From Aquila chrysaetos chrysaetos (taxonomy: Eukaryota > Chordata > Aves > Accipitriformes > Accipitridae), in contig NC_044018.1 of the NCBI RefSeq assembly GCF_900496995.4, positions 7,526,501 to 7,590,500 on the forward strand: a DNA stretch of 64,000 nucleotides, written 5' to 3'. The notes under the pieces were generated by a model that worked only from the letters and a program-made list of their open reading frames with translations, was not told the DNA's origin and searched no databases. How positions within the stretch are numbered: the first letter of the stretch is position 1; each line of letters starts with the position of its first letter. This document shows positions 51,001-60,640 of the stretch, piece by piece. The position numbers were made by a program, and so were the translations under genes.

Positions 51001-52261
51001 TCCGTAGCTGACAATTACCATCTGTTTCTCCTCAAAAATGAACCCAACCGAAACGTTTCCCAAGCAGCACAGTACATTAAGTACATGGGCACGTTCAGCC
51101 CAGCCACCAGGCCTGAGGGCTGCACTGGGCTCACACCACAAGCACTGCCAGCTCTCAGAGCAAACACGACTCAAGGGGAGATGGGGTTAGAGCTGGCACC
51201 CAGCCTGTCTGGGTGCTCCAAACCGAGTGGCTGGATATCTGGTCAAAGCCCCGGGAGCACTGCAGGGAGATTTTGTCAGGAGTTTAGAAGAAGGTTTGAA
51301 CATCAGATTTCTAGTGTGAGTCACTAATTGCTGCATCAGTACAGGCTTCACCTGGGTGACAGTGCTGTCACCCCAGGATGGAACTCCAGAGCATCCTACA
51401 GAGCTCAGCTGCATGGTCCTCCCAGCACTGAGCTCCCTGGTCTGCTGGCCCTGCTGCTGTAGGTCCATGAGCTACACTTCTTGCAGACTAAGGAGGCCCA
51501 GGGCATTGGTCCAAGCACTAGCAAATGATCATTTGAACTCTTTAAATGTTCACATAGTCCTCAACAGAAACTTGGCCCATGCCAACTAGCGCTCTCCACA
51601 GTCGTAGCTGGCCATAGCCTGGATCATTGCCCTCAGGCAGTTGGGATACGTGTGACTGCCCTGTTTTGAAGGCATAACATCTGGCTAGATGGAAGTCCTG
51701 CTGTGCCACTCGCCCCCAAGACCAGAAAGGCTTTGGCATATTTTATTTCCCAGCACAGGTGCAGCCCCTGTGCTCTGAACAGTGCCCTTTCATCACCATT
51801 CATTAACACCTAACTCAAGAAGTTTTGGTAAGGAGTAAGACCCCCAGCACACATGCTTATACCTTCCCATTTGCACAAGAGAAAGCAAGCCAGAGTCTGA
51901 GCTGATTTAAATTGTCCTGAGAAATCTGGCTGGGAGTCCTGTGCTGTAGAGTGAAGCCAGCTGGAAAGTAAGGCTTTCCACTCCACGCTCTGTGTACACA
52001 GCCAAAAATCACATGTGGGTAGCGTCGCCAAAAACCAAACACCTTCTCCTGTCCTGCCTCAAGTTCTGTGTGAAAACAAATGACTGCCTTCATGGCTGGA
52101 AAACTCATATTTCAAGGTAGAGTTTTGTGCTTCAGGAAAAAATATCCCAAAGTGAAAGAGCAGCGCTAGCTTCTGGCACTGCCAAAGAGAAGCCCAAGGA
52201 GAGATCTACTGGCAAATAGTCAGAGGAGAAGCACAGCAAATCCTGGCCCTATGAACAACAC
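48001..52261. other. No gene recognised
   Basis: Unique-looking AT-rich DNA. The longest open frame (plus 48256-48663, 135 codons) has no recognisable domain. No repeat family was identified. Confidence 0.55.
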
Positions 52262-52319
52262 ACTACGTGGTTTTAGTCAAGTCACTAGATCAATCTGAGG
52301 CAACTGCAAAATGAAGTTG
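52262..52319 (+). mobile_element. Possible MIR-like fragment next to an old CR1
   Basis: GTTTTAGTCAAGTCACTAGATCAATCTGAGGCAACTGCAAAATGAAGTTGA resembles GGGCAAGTCACTTAACCTCTCTGTGCCTCAGTTTCCCATCTGTAAAATGGGGATAA with several gaps. Confidence 0.45.
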
Positions 52320-52720
52320 AGTGTCACAGAGTAATAGGGCTGAAAAAGACTTTGCAGGGTCATCTAGTCTACCCCTCTGGTCCCATAGCAGGATCCAATC
52401 CAGCTTGCTTTTAAAGACCCCAGATGACGTAGACCCCACGATTACCATGCAGATTCTTCCAGAACTTCCTTCTTTTCACCACTATAATATTTTTTTAATA
52501 TAGAACTCAAATTTCCTTTGTTACAATTTATGTTCTTATCCTCTCCAGCAAGGCAGTTAAGAATAGGCAGAACTCCCCATCTCTGCCACAGCCTTTTATG
52601 TATCTGAAAACTAACAAGCTACTCTCTTTCCAGTCTTTTCTTTTTAGGCTAAACGACTTCAAATTACGATTCATATTACAGTTGTACCCAAAGGCAAAAA
52701 CAAGGCTGAGGTCCTCCCTG
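52320..52720 (-). mobile_element. Old CR1-type LINE 3' region, minus strand
   Basis: The plus strand begins CACAGAGTAATAGGGCTGAAAAAGACTTTGCAGGGTCATCTAGTC, an inverted CR1-family tail. It continues through segments typical of the reversed long CR1 3' UTR: TTTGTTACAATTTATG, TTATGTATCTGAAAACT and CTTTCCAGTCTTTTCTTTTTAGGCTAAAC. Divergence is high. Assignment to the CR1 family is by recall of these landmarks, not by alignment. Confidence 0.65.
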
Positions 52721-54607
52721 GAACCACACAAATGTAGTTTAATAGTGTCCCTGCTCCAAATGCTTATAATCATCACAGAAAGGAAAGGGAAAATGAAAGT
52801 AAAATGATCAAAGAGATTATTCCGATTTTAAAGGTAGGAACTTGGTACAGATAGACACATTTAGTCTTTTCAAGAACTCCCATAGCTGCAAAGGAGTTTA
52901 CAGAAGGCTTAGTACCTAACAAAATTATTACGTTTGAAAATGTGGTTATTTGTGCTTCTACTGAGCTGCTAGATAAACTATTTTTAAATACAACCTGAAG
53001 ATGTATGAATGTTTGTGACAGAGCTCGGAAACACAAACCAGATCCTCCAAGTCCCCCTCCAAAGCCCTAATCTCAAAACCATTCTTCCTTGTAGGGGAAG
53101 CAGTGATGATTAATGTTATTTTTCAAAGCTCTCCGAAGATCATATTTTTTCTGCAGGAGCTTGAGACAAAATGATCATTACTTGCTTGAAACAATCACAT
53201 GCACCCTCCCTTGCAGGGCAAACCATCACAATGAATACAAGTTTAAAGGATTCTGCACATCAAATTTACTGTACATGCAAATTTCCTTCAGACAGAACCA
53301 TTATTAATTGTCTGAATGGTCAAATTTAGGATTTTATAAAAATGCCTTCTGAGTTTGTATGTGCATTCCTTATCATCCATATGCTTCACTGAGCAATCAC
53401 TCACCATTTTAATTCATTTCTTTTGACATTAGCGCACACATAAATTCCCTGCTTGTTGCGATTTTATGCTTTAGCAACATTTTGCATGCCCTGCACTGCC
53501 ATAGTTTCAAATTTAAAATAACTCACACAGTAGAGGCGAGCATAGTTCCAGCATATCCACAGAATATCAGACAGTTAATGCCAATCTGGAGGACTACAAT
53601 ATTAGAAAATTAGCAGACACTGAATATATTGTAATAAACACAAAGTTAATGCTAATGAACTAAAAAAAAAAAAAACCAGGGAAAAGAATGCCTCTAAATA
53701 GATGTAAACACTACATAGTTTGATTTTGTGTCAGGGTAGGAAGTTGCATGTGAGGATGGAGTTAGACAAACAATTTGATGAAAAAATCTGGTCCTAAAAG
53801 AACCTCGGGGGAAGCAATAAATCTTGAATTGTTCAGATATAAAACATATCTTCCAACTGGAAAATCTGTTTGAGGGCAGTTAGCCACAGAGCGTGCTTGG
53901 GTTGGTGACCTCAGACTGTTCATGCCCAAATAACTATGGCAGCAAACCATCACTCAGCACAGGAGCAGGACAGAAGTCAAGTCAAATTGTACTTAACGGA
54001 TGGAGGAGCTGTAGTATATTGGGAACAGCACCACTGGAAAAACACACAAAGGTCACAGTGGATAAAGAATACACAGTGCAATGCTCTGACTGTGGCACGT
54101 TACTTGAAGACATAAAAGGGAGGAGTATTTTAGGGACAGGACGTGTTACCTCTGCTACGTGGCATGGGTGAGACTGAAACTGGAACATCATGTATAATTC
54201 AGGCAGTCCATTTGTTTTAACTTGAAAAAAAGATGAAAGAAGAAGCAGAATGAGGCTGTGGTGTGATTTAAGACCTGAAAAAATGCTTTATGCTGGAAAA
54301 TGGAAAGAGCATGATGTTTAGTGTATCAACATGGAGCCTGTGAAAGATGACTTGACTTGATGTATTAAGAGAAGGAAACTACCGGCTTCCAGTGAACACT
54401 TCAGTCTAGCAGAGGGAGTCGTAACAAGAACCACTAGCTGGACACATCCCAGATTAGAGACACAGTGCAAGTCTTGAACAGTCAGGATCACTGATCTTTA
54501 CTGTCACTGCCACGGGTGACTTGTCCTTCTTATGGGTTCTCCAAATCAGGCCCGAACCCCAAGATGGGATGTGTTTATTGTACTGAGCTTAGTATAAAAG
54601 CAACTGG

Positions 54608-54690
54608 ATAAGATGTAATAACACGTATTAGATCATGTTGCATGATCCCATGGTGCCTTCTGGCTTTTAAATGCTATGAATGAATCTATG
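54608..54690 (+). mobile_element. Ancient CR1-like 3' tail remnant
   Basis: GATCATGTTGCATGATCCCATGGTGCCTTCTGGCTTTTAAATGCTATGAATGAATCTATGACC has the CR1-like order of GATCC.ATGGT.CCTTCTGGC followed by degenerate TATGAATCTATGA units. Confidence 0.6.
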
Positions 54691-55189
54691 ACCTTTACAA
54701 AACACTGGCTGCACTGGAGAAGATATTTAAATGTATGCGTAATGAGTTTTCCGTTATGCTAAAACATGCATCTTCAACTCTGTTTCTAAGAACACTTAAC
54801 CTCATGTTTTTCCAAACATGGCCTATACTCCTGTACTATCAACTCCTGCATTACTATTACTATTTATTTGCACACTAAGGTAGTATTTCCTGTGATCTCA
54901 GCACCACCAGACTCTTCTGCCAAAATTGTTTGGTCCCCTCCCAGCTCTTCCCCACGTACTTGTGCAGCCAAAACTCTTCCTTATCCTGTTTCCCTTAACT
55001 GGTGGTGTCCCTCTTGCTGTCCCACCCTGCTGCCTCTAAGGAACCCCCCAAATTAGACATCACTTCTTAAATACTCTGTCTTGCTTTGGGCCAGTCCTCC
55101 AGGAGCCAGCTTTCTCCCAGCACACAGACACATGCCCCTTCCCTTTGTCCTGTTTTCCAACATTCTATATGCTACCTCCTGTAAAACCC

Positions 55190-55312
55190 CAGGCAACCCA
55201 ATCTGCCCTCATAGCTGATCCAGCTTTGAGCAGGAGGTAGGACTAGAGCCCTTCAGAGCTCCCTCCCAACCTGAATTATCCTATGCCCTACAGTCTTATG
55301 ATCCTATTTCAT
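55190..55312 (+). mobile_element. Old CR1 3' end
   Basis: GAGCAGGAGGTAGGACTAGAGCCCTTCAGAGCTCCCTCCCAACCTGAATTATCCTATG followed by decayed TATGATCC-type units matches the CR1 3' UTR and tail. The upstream boundary, where the text resembles the CR1 end-of-ORF2 codons, is approximate. Confidence 0.75.
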
Positions 55313-55423
55313 TGCCTATCTGTGATGGCGTTCTACCTGGGGCTCCCTGCAAGAATCATGGTTTATTTTACCTGGTTTGGCTCTGGGTATGGTACTGCTC
55401 TTAACACTGTAGATCACACACTT

Positions 55424-55459
55424 GGGGGGGGGGGGGGGGGGGGGGGAAAAAAAAAAAAA
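55424..55459. repeat. G23-A13 homopolymer pair
   Basis: A run of 23 G is followed immediately by 13 A, just beyond an old CR1 tail. The G run could form a quadruplex. Its exact length in an assembly is often unreliable. Confidence 0.9.
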
Positions 55460-57207
55460 GTAAATGAGAAAAAAAGGCAGGCAGGTCTACCTGACCATAA
55501 ATAGTATATTAAGGAGGCAATGGAGTCTTTCACGCATAATCCTCTCTCTAAGACTAGCTAATAAGACCCTTTAACCTAAATAAAGGCATTTTGCATGTGT
55601 TTATTTCATGCTGATGCTCTTTTCTCATGTCCTGACTCCTGAAGCCTACATACAACCTTTCTGCACTTCCATTTGTCCCGTGGAGACAACATGTAAGTTA
55701 GCGCGTCTTACCCCACCGCCTTTGAAAATCAGCACGCAGCCCCACAGACGCCGAGCCCCTCTTTGTTTACTGCCTTGTTATTTTCATTCACTCTCGCTTG
55801 CACTTGCAAAGCGAATTGTTAATGGCAATCACATGTGCATAGGGCGTCACACCCCAACACATGCCTGTCTGTGATTTATCACCCTCCACTTCCTGGCACA
55901 CGAGGCAGCCCAGCATCTGGTCGTGACTAGTGCCCCGTTTTGGTTTGAGGTTCCTTTTCTCCCAGGGTGTCTGAAAGCACTGAGAACCAAAAATGATACA
56001 GGGAGCAAACCAGCCCACCCTGCACTGGAGTAGGGCTTGAGTCTCGCCATAAGAGCAAGTGGGCAGCAACCCTCAGCAATGTGCATCTACAAAACACAGT
56101 ATGTTTAATTCCTGTTTACAGTGTTATATGACCACACACACCCCTATGTCCTGCTGACACTCGAGATGTGGTTTGCAAACTACTCAGAAGTGGCTTGTTA
56201 AAGAAAACTCATTTTTATCCCCTTCACCTTTAACAATTTGAGGAGCTTCCCAGTTTGCTTTCATAGCATGCAGATGGCTTGAAAAACAGTAACTTACGTG
56301 ATGGAGTGTTAGATCACATTGCTCACTCTCACTGTCCAACTCAGGCATCCTAATTATCATGAAATCTAAATTCAAGATGATGATGAGCAATTCAGAGAAC
56401 TGCCAAAGGCTCAGAGCTTGGCTTATAACACCATCAACAAAGAAATATAATCATTGATTCTATGCTGCAAACTTGTAACAGTCAGACCCCATAACTGCCA
56501 ATCAATCAGAAGTGTGAAAAAAATCAACCCTTAATAAACATCCCGGAGCTGGTAAATCTTGAGGGTAGACCAATTCCTGCTGGAGCTATTAAGGACATTG
56601 CAGAAGATTTGTCTATAGGCAATGATCAAAGTGGGGACTTGAGAGACCTGTCTGAACTTTTAGAAGTATCCTGTGGAAAAAAAACAAATATCGCAGTACA
56701 CTTCTATTTTGTTCCATTATGTAATTACCATGGGAGTTTATATGCCTCGTTAAAGGTGCTGGTATGACATAGCAGGTCCTGGTACATAGGGCCATTTCAG
56801 GACTGTTATGTACACAATGTCAGAAGAAAAGCAGTATCACCACTAGTCTGGAGACCTGAAATGGCCTCCCAAGGCAAGAACTGACAGACAACCCCGAAAG
56901 CTCAGGTACAATAAGTGATAGCCTGGGAACAGCAGGCCAGTGGCTAAGGTTACCATTAATGTACCTGAACTCCAAACAGAAACCACCCTTCTGATGAAAT
57001 GTTTCCCACTGAGGAATCCTTTATAGCTCAGGGTGGGTTATTCTTTATTTCACATTTTGGCTTTGCATGTTTTCCCAGACCGTCTTCCTGACCTAAGAGA
57101 GACACTTAAGAACAACAAGCCTTAAATCGACAAAAGAGAATTGCAAAGAGATGTAGAGTACAAAATAAACTGAAAACCAGCCTTGAGACATGTTAACAGG
57201 AGTCCAA

Positions 57208-57618
57208 ATCATAGAATCATAGAATGGTTTGGGTTGGGCGGGACGTTAAAGATCATCTAGTTCCAACCCCCCTGCCATGGGCAGGGACATCTTCAACTAG
57301 ACCAGGTCGCTCAAAGCCCCATCCAGCCTGGCCTTGAGCACTTCCAGGGAAGGGGCAGACACAATGTCCAATTTTCATCCACCAGTATCCCCAAGCCCTT
57401 CTCCACAGGGCTGCTCTCAATCCATTCACCCTCCATTCCATATTGAAACTGGGGATTGCCCAGGTGCAGGACTTTGCACTTGGCCTTGTTAAACTTCATG
57501 AGGTACACACGGGCCCTCTCCTCAAGGCTGTCAAGGTCCCTCTGGATGGCATCCCTTCTCTCAAGCTAATCAATTGCATCACTCATCTTGGTGTCATCTG
57601 CAACGTTGCTGACACGAA
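57208..57618 (-). mobile_element. CR1 LINE, minus strand, with internal deletion
   Basis: The plus strand starts with the inverted CR1 tail (ATCATAGAATCATAGAATGG) and the 3' UTR (CCTGCCATGGGCAGGGACAT). Reading the minus strand from the other end gives ORF2 pieces [24 protein letters not shown] and [19 protein letters not shown], which belong upstream of the region seen in the 27.5 kb copy. They jump directly, near 57360-57375, to the last codons ([22 protein letters not shown]) and the 3' UTR. About 0.4 kb of ORF2 is missing between them. An in-frame stop follows DDTKMSDAID, so it is dead. Confidence 0.92.
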
Positions 57619-58899
57619 TGAGGCACAACATCAAACACGGCTGGCGTGGAAGTATGTGGTGACCAATGGATTTTAGCATCAAGAAACACTTCTGCTAATC
57701 ACTTTTTATATCATTCAAGATACCAAATATTAGTTCCACTAACAGAAGGAAGAGAAACTTTGATTGAGACTAAGCATACAGGAATGTCTCACTTCATCTT
57801 TATCTTGACTTTTTAATGTTGAAGCGTCAGTCCTGCTCACATGTTGATAATGTTACATGTACTGGTCCAACATCATGCTTCACCTAACATCAGGCCTAGT
57901 CTAAAATTTAAGAGATTAGTTTAAACTAGATGATGAAATTCCCTGTGTCACTAACAGGTGGAGACAATCACCTTCCCAAGGCAATTCAGCCCATCGTAAA
58001 ATAGGTGTCCTGGATTCTTGGACTGACCTGTTCTTTGAAGTCATCCACCTCTCTCCATCAGCTCAAAAAGCAAGATTTCAGCAAACAGCTAGGCCAAATT
58101 AAGAGTCTATGGCTGCCAAGAAGGGGAGGTTTTAGGTTCCCTCCCTTCTTCCCTGTTTTTCTCTCCTTCTGACCCTGATTCCCCTTCTTTCTCTACTTTT
58201 AGCTATCCCCATACCCACACCCTGCAACTTGATCTCTCCCCCCTTGCCCAGTCAAAAGTAAGCCGATTTTACTTACAAATCCAAACAGTCACTTTTTTGC
58301 TTTTTTATTTTTCTGCCATTTCAGTAAATTGAATGAACCGATTTATCAAACAATCGGTGGGAGCAAGCAGCCAGGTTTGCCCTGCTTTGGTGTTAAAGAG
58401 CTTATAATTCAGCTCAAGTCATGTCATGAACCATATGTGTAAGTATCCTTGCACCCAGAGTTACTCATCTGCTCACAGAATAAAGCTAATGAGTCAAAAA
58501 TCTAAACAACAAACTTTCCTTTCTCCTCCTCCACACCATAAATTAGGTATTAATAACACTCAGGAAAAAAACTATTTTGAAGACAAACCCACAGCTCATG
58601 AACTGCTAAGCCTCAAGCACAAAAGAACCTTTGTCCAAACAAATTCAGACACATGTGAATGGCAATAAAACTCACCTATGTGAAAGTATTAACATCTGGA
58701 CTTAAAAAGAACCCTGGTGGATGCACAAAGGGAAGGAGACCTTTCAAATAATTGAAAACGTATATCTAAGTATTTTGTACCTTTTCTTACAATTGCAAGG
58801 GTGCTGCAGTCGCTATGTCTATGTTTCTAAATAAGACAGGTCAAGGCTCGTTCTCTGACCCTCGGGACAATACGCACAGCACAGCTTGTGTCCATATGG

Positions 58900-59003
58900 C
58901 TAAACTTTCTCCCTCGCACTCTCCCACACAGCATGGCTTCATTCAGACTACTCACTGGGCAGAGCCACTGGCCCATGCTAGCTCCCAAACCATGCCCGGA
59001 CGA
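58900..59003. repeat. Unnamed dispersed repeat, copy B
   Basis: ACAGCATGGCTTCATTCAGA...CTGGGCAG...CACTGGCCCATGCTAGCTCCCAAACCATGCCCGGAC is the partner of the 47.9 kb copy, in the same orientation. Confidence 0.5.
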
Positions 59004-59157
59004 GGGCTAGTTGGCAGGCAGCAAAGCCAGGGCAGAGAGCACGGGAACAATTACCCAGTTTGGATGATGCAGGGCAGTGCCTGAGCCCACACCTTGGACC
59101 TGTGCCGTTTGCTAGTATGGATGCAGCCGGTGAGAGTCGTCAGAGACGCAGGCAAAA

Positions 59158-59189
59158 AGTAATGTGTCCGTATAGTAATGTGTCCGCAT
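59158..59189. repeat. 16-bp tandem duplication
   Basis: AGTAATGTGTCCGTAT at 59158-59173 is followed directly by AGTAATGTGTCCGCAT at 59174-59189, one mismatch in sixteen. Confidence 0.9.
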
Positions 59190-59984
59190 ATTTAATATAA
59201 ACAGAGTTTGATCAGAGGTAAGCTAAAATCATAATCTGTGATGCAAACACCGTAGAAAGAAAATTAATTTTGCCTTCCGCCCAGGTAATGCAGTTGCACT
59301 ATCCTAACAGCATATTCCTACTTAGCACCTATTTATATGCAGTATCATATATTCTTCTTGGCAGGATCTCACTTATTATTGTTGATAAGTAATCTGACTC
59401 CTATGTTTGAATCTACAAAAATGTCATCACAAACTAGGACTTACCAATTCCGCAAATAAAATCTATTTTCCAGGCAAGGCTGGCTTCCTACTGTGCAGCT
59501 ATTCAGAAAGGTGTGGGAACACCAACACTCATTCTACACAGTATTCTCCTGTCCTGGGAAAGGTGTTTTGGAGAGGGAAGTCTTCATGTGCCTCTAGTAC
59601 GAAAGTCAAAATTAAATATTCTGAAAGATGCCCTGTTTGCCCTGCAGCATTAGAGTCAAATGCTGTGTGGTCTTGAGAAACAGAGCTGTGCTGCTTCTCA
59701 GAAAATGAAGAAAGAAAAATGAGCAGTAGCCTCCAGTGTGACCACTGTGTGTTCTAGCATTTCATTTATGGTTTGCCTTCACCAGAGAATTAATTTGCTG
59801 TTAATCTGAACCCTCCCTATTCAGAGACTCCACATCAGCAGTGTCTTGGAAACAACAGTGTCTCTCAGGACCATCTCATAATCAAACTACAGAAACATGG
59901 TGTGCTATTAGGGTAGGAACTAAACTAGCTGGAAAAGTGTTTAGAGTGTAGTTATCAATGATTCATTTTTCACAGTGAAAGGAT

Positions 59985-60640
59985 ACATCAAGTGGGGTTT
60001 TGCAGAGGTCAGTCCTAGATCCGGTTCTAATGAAAATATTTTCATTTTCCTGAACACAGAGTACCTGGATGATGACCAGGATGCTGGAATATAGATAATG
60101 TTTATTACATTTGCAGATGATACCAAGCTAGGAAGGACTGCAATAAAGGGAGAGAATTCAACATGATCTTGAGAGGCTGGAGATACAGACAAGTCCAAGA
60201 TACCAAAGTCAGCCAGGAACAATCCACTAGGCAAATACAGGATGAAAATCAGCTTTCCACATAGCAGTCCTGCAGATCACAAGGGTGAACATCAATCAGT
60301 GATGTCAAGTGGCTGATGGACCTCAGACCAGATCTAAACCCTTTCCTTTTGCTCAACAGTAGTAAGATCTCAGCTGGAGTACTGTGCCTGGTCTGGGGCT
60401 CTTGGTTACAAGTGAAACGTGGACCTCCAGGAGAGAGTGCAGAGGAAAGAAAAAGAACAATCACTAATTTAGGCAATACTGATACTGTCACCATAAACAG
60501 CATAAGACTAAGGAACCTGGGAGATGTGAAAACAGGCTTCAAAAATAGAAGTGTTGCTAGACAGCAGAAAGAAATAATCTGTTTCCTATGCTCATTTGGA
60601 CACATGAGAAGTAATGGGCTAAAGAAATTGCATCAGGAAA
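59985..60640 (+). mobile_element. Old, diverged CR1-type LINE fragment
   Basis: Across several frames one sees decayed ORF2 landmarks in the right order: a FADDTKLG equivalent near 60110-60135 (TTTGCAGATGATACCAAGCTAGGAAG), a DLERLE-type stretch near 60160, and an LEYC.W.W equivalent near 60375-60410 (GGAGTACTGTGCCTGGTCTGG). Frameshifts and stops are frequent and the 3' tail is not evident, so the insertion is much older than the 27.5 kb copy. Both boundaries are approximate. Confidence 0.75.

Larger units (their letters stand above)
52721..57207. other. No gene; unique DNA with CR1 tails and a G/A tract
   Basis: Apart from the separately listed CR1 remnants and the G23-A13 tract, this holds an A14 run at 53662-53675 and an AT-rich stretch at about 53080-53540 that looks unique and could be a conserved non-coding element. 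No coding exon recognised. Confidence 0.5.
57619..59984. other. No gene recognised; pyrimidine-rich stretch
   Basis: A C/T-rich stretch spans about 58136-58256. A copy of the unnamed repeat and a 16-bp tandem duplication occur near 58.9-59.2 kb. Open frames are short and unremarkable. Confidence 0.55.

Noticed and set aside
58136..58256. Pyrimidine tract ending in CCCCCCTTGCCCAG that resembles a splice acceptor
   Set aside because: No coding frame or donor pairs with it, and it is on the strand opposite to EVA1A.
60249..60605. 118-codon open frame on the minus strand
   Set aside because: It is antisense to the old plus-strand CR1 fragment.
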